Assembly: GCA_018814765.1 (NCBI GenBank)
Contig: JAHIZJ010000060.1
Location: 1-37,294 of the forward strand
Length of the DNA stretch: 37,294 bases
Direction of reading: 5' to 3'
Source of the DNA: Patescibacteria group bacterium
GTDB taxonomy: Bacteria; Patescibacteriota; Patescibacteriia; JAHIZJ01
A program made the translations under genes and the position numbers. The notes beneath the pieces are model-generated. The model was not told the origin of the DNA, made no database searches, and worked only from the letters and a program-made list of their open reading frames with translations. Shown piece after piece: positions 1 to 5,385 of the stretch (position 1 is the first letter of the stretch; every line of letters starts with the position of its first letter).

Positions 1-144
1 ACAGAGAGGTTTAATCGTAAGTTGATGGACTATCTCATATGGTACAATACCAAAAGACCTCATTGGTCGCTTAAACTGCAATCCCCTGTGGATTATTTAC
101 TTAAAAACAATTATCTGTCCAGGATGTGTTGGACTAATACATAA
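1..144 (+). CDS. Integrase-core transposase, C-terminal end (partial)
   Basis: The window opens inside a reading frame of 47 codons that stops at TAA 142-144. It reads like the end of a DDE integrase-core (rve/rve_3) transposase of the IS3/IS481 type: an F-N-R-K-L block, then W-Y-N-T-K-R-P-H, then a Q-S-P-V-D-Y-L motif. This is the usual conserved tail in which a tryptophan/tyrosine and the N-x-x-R-P-H segment precede the last helix. The start, DDE residues and left end lie outside the window, so neither activity nor the exact family can be judged. I could not recognise a right terminal inverted repeat downstream. A promoter for the next unit starts three bases after the stop. Confidence 0.72.
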   Translation, partial: TERFNRKLMDYLIWYNTKRPHWSLKLQSPVDYLLKNNYLSRMCWTNT

Positions 145-146
145 AT

Positions 147-175
147 TTGTCTATGCTGAGAATTTACAATATACT
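147..175 (+). promoter_or_regulatory. Sigma70-type promoter of the 182-464 transcription unit
   Basis: TTGTCT at 147-152 and TATACT at 170-175 are separated by 17 bases. Both boxes are close to consensus. Transcription would start near 182, about 40 bases before the ATG at 222, and would run to the terminator at 428-464. Confidence 0.6.
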
Positions 176-221
176 GTAAGTGGACGAATTTGTGTCAATC
201 GTATAGAAAGGAGTGTTCTCT

Positions 222-410
222 ATGGGACAGGTAAGATCGTCAACCAGGCTTCATAACTTTGATCTTCGCAGAAGACGGGGCATTGACCCCCGATCAACGG
301 TTCCACCGACCGCCCGATACAGAGGGCACTTTCAAGTGAGAGCAGGAAGTCTGCCAACCGCTTTGAAGATGGCCACCGGTCAGCGTACAACTCTTACCCG
401 GCCAGTCTAG
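222..410 (+). CDS. Possible small basic protein, 62 residues, unknown
   Basis: An ATG at 222 lies eight bases after an AAAGGAG ribosome binding site (207-213) and opens 62 codons. I prefer it to the in-frame GTG at 213, which overlaps the binding site. The product would be very basic, rich in Arg, Thr and Ser, with an R-R-R-R run near residue 20, no membrane segment and no domain I recognise. Many arginines use AGA, AGG, CGA and CGG, and base composition differs from neighbouring genes; both fit a structured RNA as well as a foreign gene. GGAG 210-213 can pair with CTCT 218-221 in a small hairpin that would cover the binding site. It is a monocistronic unit with its own promoter and terminator. 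Confidence 0.35.
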   Translation: MGQVRSSTRLHNFDLRRRRGIDPRSTVPPTARYRGHFQVRAGSLPTALKMATGQRTTLTRPV

Positions 411-427
411 TCGGACTCGTACCTTGT

Positions 428-464
428 GCTTGGTTCGATTTATTTCGACACCGAGCTTTTTTTT
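428..464 (+). terminator. Intrinsic terminator
   Basis: A ten-pair stem with one bulged base (5' arm 428-437, 3' arm 446-456) closes an AT-rich loop and is followed by eight T at 457-464. It ends the short unit that starts near 182. Confidence 0.85.
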
Positions 465-689
465 ATTTACATAGAAATAACTTTTAAAGATAGTAGGATA
501 TATTAAATAAAAGTATAAGTATATTCTTTAGCCATCGTAAATAATTCGCCGAAGTTCATAGAGATATTCCAATGACAATGACGTGCTACAACGTAGGCGG
601 ATCTACTGTCTTTAGCTACCCATCTTGACTCACACTGCATGCCCGCTTAGCGGGACAGGTCGCCGTAGCCATATTCATAGCCCTTTACG
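465..689. other. Gene-poor stretch with one palindrome
   Basis: No convincing gene lies between the terminator at 464 and the ParB-like gene ending at 690. A perfect 6-bp palindrome with a one-base loop sits at 642-654 (arms CCCGCT and AGCGGG), in a short GC-rich patch typical of dispersed palindromes in these genomes. A 45-codon frame on the minus strand (640 to 503) has no ribosome binding site and no recognisable similarity. Confidence 0.5.
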
Positions 690-1106
690 TTACTCTTGGT
701 AGCGAATGGCGGGGTTTGCCTTCACAATATCCTTAATATGTTTTTTGTAAACCTTCTTAACCTTGATAGTCCGATGACCTAACGCTTTAGCTTTTACAAC
801 CCTGTGAAGCCCATCCAGCATTTCCCACTTCCCTTTCTTGTTCTTCGCAATATGAACCGGGTATTTTAAATCAGAATTCATCGTTCTGTTATACTGATAT
901 CGAAACTTTCTTGGGTTAGCCATTACCTGATTTGGAGTAATGGCATATTTTACTTTTCCGTATTTCCAAAAAGGCAGATCAAACTGCCAGGCTAATTTTG
1001 ATATGGCCATTTTTTCTACAGGCAGGTTTAGCTTCCAGACTTTTTCATTATCCCAAGAAAAATCCAGACAATTGTCTCGAATGGCTATAGGTAGATTATT
1101 AATCAT
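690..1106 (-). CDS. ParB/Srx-like domain protein, 138 residues
   Basis: The C-terminal half carries the core of the ParB/sulfiredoxin-like fold: a Y-P-V-H-I-A strand (82-87), then L-D-G-L-H-R (97-102) followed by V-V-K-A-K-A-L-G. This matches the D-G-x-H-R phosphate-binding signature of ParB N-terminal and related domains. The N-terminal half (1-75) is not recognisable and rich in aromatic and basic residues. There is no helix-turn-helix, so it is unlikely to be a chromosome-partition ParB; small stand-alone proteins of this fold include nucleases and ATP-using enzymes, and the function here is unknown. The start ATG (1106-1104) overlaps the TGA that closes the broken Nudix frame upstream by ATGA, so the two were one translationally coupled pair. 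Confidence 0.6.
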   Translation of the reverse strand: MINNLPIAIRDNCLDFSWDNEKVWKLNLPVEKMAISKLAWQFDLPFWKYGKVKYAITPNQVMANPRKFRYQYNRTMNSDLKYPVHIAKNKKGKWEMLDGLHRVVKAKALGHRTIKVKKVYKKHIKDIVKANPAIRYQE

Positions 1107-1566
1107 TTTATTTTTATATTATTGTCAGTTTCTAACCAGTAACGTTCTAAAATTTTACCATGTTCATAGGCAAGTGAACCTAGCTTAGTAATTTCTTTCT
1201 TTGTAAACCAGGCGTACCCTAGAGAATATGGTGGCCGGATAGTCATGCGTTATTCATCAATAGTACCGACGAAAACGACCGTCTCATAAACATATTCATC
1301 GTTAACAACCGGATAAACAAATATTTTTTTGCCCTTGAAAGAGCTTTGCAGATCGCAGTCAACCTCATCTAAAACGGCCTGAGCTGGTGACATGCCTTTT
1401 TTGGTTTCACCTATCCCGCTAACTAAAGCCCAGTACCCGACGAAAGGATTACGTCCACGCTTGATTAGCAAAAACTGGTTATTACCATTATTTATAATCG
1501 CACAGGTGGCCTGTACCTTTTTTATATTGATTTTATAAAATAGTCTTTTTTAATTCGTGGAATCAT
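1103..1566 (-). pseudogene. Nudix-like hydrolase, broken (frameshift plus in-frame stop)
   Basis: Three pieces of one Nudix-like protein lie in order on the minus strand. ATG 1566-1564 opens M-I-P-R-I-K-K-D-Y-F-I-K and stops after 14 codons; the next frame continues, with V-Q-A-T-C-A-I-I-N-N at 1516-1487, then L-L-I-K-R-G-R-N-P-F-V-G-Y-W-A-L and G-I-G-E-T-K-K-G. That frame meets TAA at 1252-1250, yet the same frame reads on as G-Y-A-W-F-T-K-K-E-I and S-L-A-Y-E-H-G-K-I to TGA 1105-1103. The frameshift sits near A-rich runs; the TAA could arise from a CAA, AAA or GAA codon by one change. The Nudix box is divergent, D-E-V-D-C-D-L replacing R-E-x-x-E-E, as in some small Nudix proteins of these bacteria. 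Only the 1250-1471 piece is an uninterrupted frame, and it lacks the family's N- and C-terminal strands. Confidence 0.65.
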
Positions 1567-1653
1567 ATAAATACAAGGGCTCGACTTTTTTACATATTCT
1601 TTGACAATCTCTACAGGTTGTCTGTTTGTTTTTTATTCATAGTATAAATAGAA

Positions 1654-2277
1654 TCACTTTCTTTTTATATCACTTTTGATCATTTCTATAATTTCTGGAA
1701 ACGCAGGTATTTGGAAATGTCCGTGTATGTGCTTGTATATTTTAATATTTGCGTTTTTTAATTTAGCTGAATATTTCTTTGCGTGTGAAATAGGAACTAC
1801 ATTATCATTTTTAGAAAAAAGAAGGGTGAGCTTTTTAGAATTCTTTTCTAAAAGCGATAAGTCTGGCTTTGGCTCGAATCCACCTGCTAAATCTTCACCT
1901 GCTAAAGTGTTGTCATAAGGAGGACAGACTAGATAGGCAGATAAAATCTTTTTGGGAAATTTATTTTCAGACAGATACTTTACCAAAAATATTCCACCCA
2001 AGGACTCACCTATCAGGATCAGATTGTTATTTAATTTGGGAAAGAATCTCTCAAAGTGTATTGCCCAGTCACTATACTTCGCATTGTCTTGCAAAGGCAT
2101 ACGGGGCCTTATGATGTGAAATTTACTTCCCAGCTTTTTATCCAAATACTCTCCATTCCAGGCTATCTTCTTGTCAATAGACACTTCTCTATTTTTAATA
2201 AAACTAAAGTAATCCTTTTTATTAACAAAGGTCATTCCTCCATGAATATATAATATTTGTGTTTTTCGTTTGGGCAT
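1654..2277 (-). CDS. Alpha/beta-fold serine hydrolase (RBBP9/YdeN-like)
   Basis: A 207-residue soluble protein with the full set of alpha/beta-hydrolase landmarks. It has an H-G-G oxyanion-side motif (12-14), the nucleophile elbow G-E-S-L-G-G with Ser92, an acid candidate in S-K-N-D-N-V-V-P (Asp158) and a late histidine in H-I-H-G-H-F (His185 or His187). The short length, lack of a lid domain and the I-R-P-R-M-P and S-D-W segments resemble the RBBP9/YdeN group of small serine hydrolases; the substrate is unknown. No signal peptide is visible, so it should act in the cytoplasm. It stands alone between the broken Nudix gene and the transposase, and no clear promoter or terminator was seen. Family assignment is firm, exact activity is not. 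Confidence 0.78.
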   Translation of the reverse strand: MPKRKTQILYIHGGMTFVNKKDYFSFIKNREVSIDKKIAWNGEYLDKKLGSKFHIIRPRMPLQDNAKYSDWAIHFERFFPKLNNNLILIGESLGGIFLVKYLSENKFPKKILSAYLVCPPYDNTLAGEDLAGGFEPKPDLSLLEKNSKKLTLLFSKNDNVVPISHAKKYSAKLKNANIKIYKHIHGHFQIPAFPEIIEMIKSDIKRK

Positions 2278-2343
2278 GAAATTTTTCTTTTTCTCTTTTT
2301 ATAATCTCACATTCTAAGAAATAATGCTAATTCTTAAAAATGT

Positions 2344-2376
2344 GCGCCTGAAGACGCGCTTACGGCGGTAGGAGAC
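2344..2376 (-). repeat. REP-like element, copy A
   Basis: An 18-base core at 2344-2361 is identical to 2646-2663 inside the transposase gene, and similarity continues to about 2376 (roughly 28 of 35 positions over the longer alignment). It can form a small G/C-rich hairpin. It lies about 40 bases past the transposase stop, the usual place for REP elements served by this transposase family. Confidence 0.6.
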
Positions 2377-2416
2377 AGATATTCGTTTATTTAGATTGTA
2401 ATTCGCTATTGCGTTA

Positions 2417-2968
2417 TTATTTGTCGAATAACTTATGGACTAGCTTTTTATTGATACAGAGGTAGGGATAGGCTTCACCTTCTTTTACTAAACCGTGTTT
2501 GATCGGATTAATGCGTAAGTATTCAATATGGAGCCTGAAATCATTATCACCACGAATAATATGGTCGTGGAAGGATTTGTGCCATGTATGTTTAATTCCA
2601 CCACAACCCGCAAGCGAGTGTTTACGCTCGCAGTTTAAATGAGGCGCGCCTGAAGACGCGCTTGCGCCGGTGGTAGACGAATAAGTGTTTATAAGATTAA
2701 TAATTCGAGCTGATCTACCCTTAATTATACTCATTACTTTTGAAATGGTATTGCGCCTTGGCTGTAATAAAATATGAACATAGTTAGGAATAATTACAAA
2801 ACCAAAGATGTCGACATTCATTTGGCCCGATGCATTGTGCATTATTCGCATTAATATTTCACAATTATTACTGTTTGAAAAAATATTATGATTTTGATAT
2901 GTCCTAGTGGTCACGAAATATATCGCATTTTTCAGGTATATACGTTTTTGGCTGTTTTTGTGATACAT
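2417..2968 (-). CDS. REP-associated tyrosine transposase (Y1/HUH family), altered HUH motif
   Basis: A 183-residue member of the single-strand Y1 transposase family, REP-associated (RAYT) branch. Visible landmarks are F-V-T-T-R near residue 18, F-V-I-I-P-N-Y-V-H-I-L-L (57-68), W-H-K-S-F-H-D-H-I-I-R (129-139) and I-E-Y-L-R-I-N-P-I-K-H-G (148-159) with the expected catalytic Tyr150. The family's H-x-H metal-binding pair is normally N-H-V-H; here it is N-Y-V-H (Tyr63, His65), which a single C-to-T change (CAT to TAT) explains and which should impair metal binding. Residues about 100-127 form a Ser/Gly/Cys-rich insert with no place in the family fold; it is encoded by a palindromic element at 2598-2673. 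The frame stays open throughout. The protein is probably inactive or weakly active. Confidence 0.75.
   Translation of the reverse strand: MYHKNSQKRIYLKNAIYFVTTRTYQNHNIFSNSNNCEILMRIMHNASGQMNVDIFGFVIIPNYVHILLQPRRNTISKVMSIIKGRSARIINLINTYSSTTGASASSGAPHLNCERKHSLAGCGGIKHTWHKSFHDHIIRGDNDFRLHIEYLRINPIKHGLVKEGEAYPYLCINKKLVHKLFDK
2598..2673. repeat. Palindromic REP pair (BIME/MITE-like) inside the transposase gene
   Basis: About 76 bases with imperfect inverted ends: CCACC and GCAAGCG on the left (2598-2616), CGCTTGC and GGTGG on the right (2659-2673). Each half folds into its own small stem, and the left half read on the minus strand resembles the right half, so this is a pair of REP units in inverted orientation. 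The right half shares an 18-base identical core with copy A (2344-2361). It is much richer in G and C than the flanking gene and does not break the reading frame. Confidence 0.6.
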
Positions 2969-2991
2969 AAAAGCAGGGATGTTCTTCCTGC
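2969..2991 (-). terminator. Hairpin with T4 directly before the transposase start
   Basis: Arms 2973-2979 and 2985-2991 form a seven-pair stem (one G-T pair) with a five-base loop. On the minus strand it is followed by TTTT (2972-2969) and at once by the transposase ATG (2968-2966). It could end transcription from the Nudix gene upstream, or limit transposase expression. Confidence 0.45.
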
Positions 2992-3083
2992 GGTATATTT
3001 ACAATACATATATTATTTGTATATGGTAAGTTCTACGTTATTCTCTTCATCGAAATTATCTAGCTAATATGTAAATAACTACG

Positions 3084-3455
3084 CTACATCAAAAAAAGTT
3101 TTATGACCGGAGACACATCATACTCCTTTAGCTCTTCTTTACGAACCCACTTATAGTCAGTGTGTTCAGGGCTGAGTTTCAATTCTCCAGAATAAGACAA
3201 GATCGTAAAATAGTTGATATGCAAATCTAGTTCCCCTTTTTTATATGAACGCTGCATTACAATTTTATCTGGAACAACGGTTAAAGAAGTTTCTTCCAGA
3301 GTCTCTCTAATAACTGCACCTTCAGGAGGTTCATTTATATTATTTTTACCTCCAGGAAAGTCCCATACACCCGGAAACGTTTTTGATGTAGGTGCTCGTT
3401 TCAGAATCAGGTACTTACCATCTTTGATTATTAAGGATTTTGATATTTCTAACAT
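3084..3455 (-). CDS. Nudix hydrolase (MutT-like)
   Basis: A 123-residue single-domain Nudix protein. The Nudix box is complete in spacing: Gly36, Glu42 after five residues, then seven residues, R-E-T-L-E-E (50-55) and T-S-L, with Ser in place of the usual final Gly. The W-D-F-P-G-G-K lead-in and L-I-L-K-R strand are typical of MutT and related nucleoside-triphosphate pyrophosphohydrolases. The likely reaction is hydrolysis of a nucleoside diphosphate-X substrate with magnesium; which one cannot be read from the sequence. The ATG at 3455 overlaps the last codons of the P-loop kinase gene by seven bases, so it is the last gene of the mraY operon. It is a distinct, intact protein from the broken Nudix gene at 1103-1566. 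Confidence 0.85.
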   Translation of the reverse strand: MLEISKSLIIKDGKYLILKRAPTSKTFPGVWDFPGGKNNINEPPEGAVIRETLEETSLTVVPDKIVMQRSYKKGELDLHINYFTILSYSGELKLSPEHTDYKWVRKEELKEYDVSPVIKLFLM

Positions 3456-3949
3456 TGTTTTTTTATCAACTGTTCAGTAATAGACAGTGGCTTCTCCATG
3501 TCCAAGACATCATATTCAAGATCGGTCTTTTCTAGCTTTTTTATATGCTCTTGGGGAAATTTCCTTTGGAGTCTGAGTTCCATGGCTTCCATGTCGTCTC
3601 CCCTATTTCTCCCGATCACCCTCTGACGAAGCGTATCTATCTCTGCAGTACAAATATATATTTTTATCTGAAAATCTTTTTGCAGGTTTGATAATTGCTG
3701 AACGTTAAACTCGGGATGGTTCGAACCTAACTCGAGAATAACAAGAGGCTCGCTCATCTTGAGCAAATCCTTATACATATCTTTGTATCCATCAAGCGTC
3801 CTCTCTTCCGGAACGTGTCCATTTACCTTATAAGCGTACACGTAGGGTAGTACATCTATTAGCTTTTTATCTGGAAATACCCTCTTAATTAATGTGGTTT
3901 TACCAACACCCGGCTTACCAACGAATACAACTAAAGTATTTTTCTGCAT
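3449..3949 (-). CDS. P-loop nucleotide-binding kinase-like protein
   Basis: I start this gene at ATG 3949-3947, just after the mraY TAG; an in-frame TTG at 3964 would overlap mraY and is less likely. The 166-residue product opens with M-Q-K-N-T-L-V-V-F-V and a Walker A motif G-K-P-G-V-G-K-T-T. A conserved-looking E-L-G-S-N-H segment follows at mid-protein, then strand I-K-I-Y-I-C-T-A and an R-Q-R-V-I-G-R-N-R-G lid-like region. This is the layout of a small nucleoside/nucleotide kinase or zeta-toxin-like P-loop kinase, but no substrate-specific motif is clear. It is soluble. It sits between mraY and a Nudix gene with one-base and overlapping junctions, so the three are cotranscribed. Predicted kinase, substrate unknown. 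Confidence 0.65.
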   Translation of the reverse strand: MQKNTLVVFVGKPGVGKTTLIKRVFPDKKLIDVLPYVYAYKVNGHVPEERTLDGYKDMYKDLLKMSEPLVILELGSNHPEFNVQQLSNLQKDFQIKIYICTAEIDTLRQRVIGRNRGDDMEAMELRLQRKFPQEHIKKLEKTDLEYDVLDMEKPLSITEQLIKKQC

Positions 3950-3950
3950 A

Positions 3951-5003
3951 CTAACTCTTGTCAATCAATACAATAATCAAACCCATGGCAGATGTAACTG
4001 CCGCAATAATCCAAAAACGCATAACTATCTTGGTTTCAGGCCAACCGGAAGCCTCCAAGTGATGGTGGATTGGCGCTGACAAAAAGACCCTTTTCTTAAA
4101 GAATCGTCGGGAAAATAATTGAATAATAACTGACAATGATTCAATAACAAATAACAACCCGATTATAGGCAAAACCAAGGCTGTATTGGTTAACATGGCC
4201 ACAATTCCCAGAGTAGTACCCAAGGCCATTGCTCCCGTATCACCCATAAAGAAACGAGCCGGCGGAATATTGAACCAAAGAAAAGCAAACAACGCTCCCA
4301 CTATAACTCCACAGAATGTAGCCAGATCATATCTTCCCTGTGAAAAAGATATCGCGGCATAAACACCGAATGCCGCCAAGAGCGTACCACCGGATAAACC
4401 ATCCAACCCATCAATCTCATTGACAGAAAATGAGGTCGCCACAATCACAATAATAAAAATAGGAATATACCATAAACCAATTTCATAATTACCCAAAAAT
4501 GGAACGTGTAACACATCCCAGTCAAGCTTGGAATAAAACCAATAGGCTCCCACAGCTGCAATGACCGTATAAATTAACAAACGATAACGGATCTTCAGAC
4601 CACCTCCATAGGGACCTATCCCCTTGATGTTCATAAAATCATCCAACAATCCAATAATTGCAGTAGCTATCAGGGCACCCAGAGGTAGAAGAGTTTCTGA
4701 GCGAGTTAAAAAGTTGAAATCACTTAAAACTTCGAGGTTAAACAACTTTCCCAGATAAAAAAACAACAAGGCCAGAATAAGAACCGTACCCCAAACTAAC
4801 ACACCCCCCATAGTTGGTGTGCCTGATTTCTTTTGGTGAAGCCTGGAATATACCGGAGCCGATACATCATCACGAATAGTTTTTCCTAACTTGTATTTGT
4901 ACAAAAAATGAGTCAGCGCAGGAGTCCAAATAATCGTGATGACAAAAGACAAAACTGTCAGGAAGAATATTTTTATTATTTGAAAATTATCTGCAAAGTC
5001 CAT
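3951..5003 (-). CDS. mraY: Phospho-N-acetylmuramoyl-pentapeptide-transferase MraY
   Basis: MraY moves phospho-MurNAc-pentapeptide from UDP to undecaprenyl phosphate, giving lipid I on the inner face of the membrane. The 350-residue protein has about ten membrane segments and all the family's loop motifs: H-Q-K-K-S-G-T-P-T-M-G-G (56-67), the Asp pair D-D at 121-122, N-E-I-D-G-L-D-G-L-S-G-G (195-206), F-M-G-D-T-G-A-M-A-L-G (252-262) with Asp255, and the H-H-H cluster at 313-315. Length is normal. It is not in a dcw cell-wall cluster here; it follows a small membrane protein by six bases and is followed at once by a P-loop kinase and a Nudix hydrolase. No lesion is visible. Confidence 0.97.
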   Translation of the reverse strand: MDFADNFQIIKIFFLTVLSFVITIIWTPALTHFLYKYKLGKTIRDDVSAPVYSRLHQKKSGTPTMGGVLVWGTVLILALLFFYLGKLFNLEVLSDFNFLTRSETLLPLGALIATAIIGLLDDFMNIKGIGPYGGGLKIRYRLLIYTVIAAVGAYWFYSKLDWDVLHVPFLGNYEIGLWYIPIFIIVIVATSFSVNEIDGLDGLSGGTLLAAFGVYAAISFSQGRYDLATFCGVIVGALFAFLWFNIPPARFFMGDTGAMALGTTLGIVAMLTNTALVLPIIGLLFVIESLSVIIQLFSRRFFKKRVFLSAPIHHHLEASGWPETKIVMRFWIIAAVTSAMGLIIVLIDKS

Positions 5004-5009
5004 AGAATT

Positions 5010-5378
5010 TTATACTAGCAGTTGGTTTATTATTAACCAACCGGATGCTAAAAAGACTATTTCACATAATACTAATGATGCTATTAAAATATAGCTTATC
5101 AGCCTGGCACGTTGATATACCATATATGAGACTACCGCATTTATCAAGATAAAGACAAACCCAGACAGTGGCATTAATAGGATTTGGTACCAAGGACCAT
5201 ATAGATCAATGCCAAAATAGATGTTATAATGCAGGGGTACAAACTCTGTTTGATTGTTAAAATTAGAATAGAGCAACCACCAAAGCAGAGCATCAATAAC
5301 CAGTGCGACAATCAAGCCTACCAGAATATATATATCGGAGAAGTACTTCTTTTTATTATTAGTAGTATAATTATCCAT
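5010..5378 (-). CDS. Small membrane protein, unknown function
   Basis: Starting at ATG 5378-5376 (an upstream in-frame TTG at 5402 would run into the divergent gene), this encodes 122 residues with three hydrophobic segments: about 15-36, 65-85 and 90-115. The first is followed by an external-looking loop with F-V-P-L-H-Y-N-I-Y-F-G-I-D, then G-P-W-Y-Q and a second segment with I-L-I-N-A. This P-L-H-Y-N...G-I-D signature recurs in small membrane proteins of Patescibacteria and recalls the DUF1648 type, without known function. It lies six bases upstream of mraY on the same strand and is probably cotranscribed. Its start is only seven bases from the start of the divergent glycosyltransferase gene. 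Confidence 0.6.
   Translation of the reverse strand: MDNYTTNNKKKYFSDIYILVGLIVALVIDALLWWLLYSNFNNQTEFVPLHYNIYFGIDLYGPWYQILLMPLSGFVFILINAVVSYMVYQRARLISYILIASLVLCEIVFLASGWLIINQLLV
5366..5371 (+). promoter_or_regulatory. Possible -10 box of the glycosyltransferase gene
   Basis: A perfect TATAAT lies 14 bases before the ATG at 5386, inside the 5' end of the divergent gene. No good -35 box is present at 16-18 bases. If used, the mRNA would be almost leaderless. Confidence 0.35.
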
Positions 5379-5385
5379 TAAACAA

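Larger units (their letters stand above)
182..464 (+). ncRNA. Candidate structured RNA (about 280 nt), unknown family
   Basis: A promoter (147-175) and a strong intrinsic terminator (428-464) bracket a stretch that is clearly richer in G and C than its surroundings. It holds many short perfect stems: 277-280 with 287-290, 298-301 with 305-308, 312-315 with 324-327, 327-330 with 335-338, 342-345 with 351-354, and 404-407 with 414-417. Two longer-range pairings nest around them: 230-236 with 392-398 and 262-267 with 365-370. I checked by eye for tmRNA, RNase P RNA, SRP RNA and 6S RNA hallmarks and found no convincing match. The same stretch also carries a 62-codon reading frame with a good ribosome binding site, so an mRNA is the competing explanation. 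Confidence 0.35.

Noticed and set aside
431-456. tRNA-like GGTTCGATT segment
   Set aside because: It is part of the terminator stem; no acceptor, D or anticodon arms surround it.
182-464. tmRNA, RNase P RNA, SRP RNA or 6S RNA
   Set aside because: The conserved cores I know for these RNAs are not visible by eye. A covariance search was not possible, so this is a provisional rejection.
503-640. A 45-codon minus-strand frame ending in A-K-E-Y-T-Y-T-F-I
   Set aside because: No ribosome binding site, an upstream stop inside the palindrome, and no recognisable similarity; kept only as a note in the gene-poor stretch.
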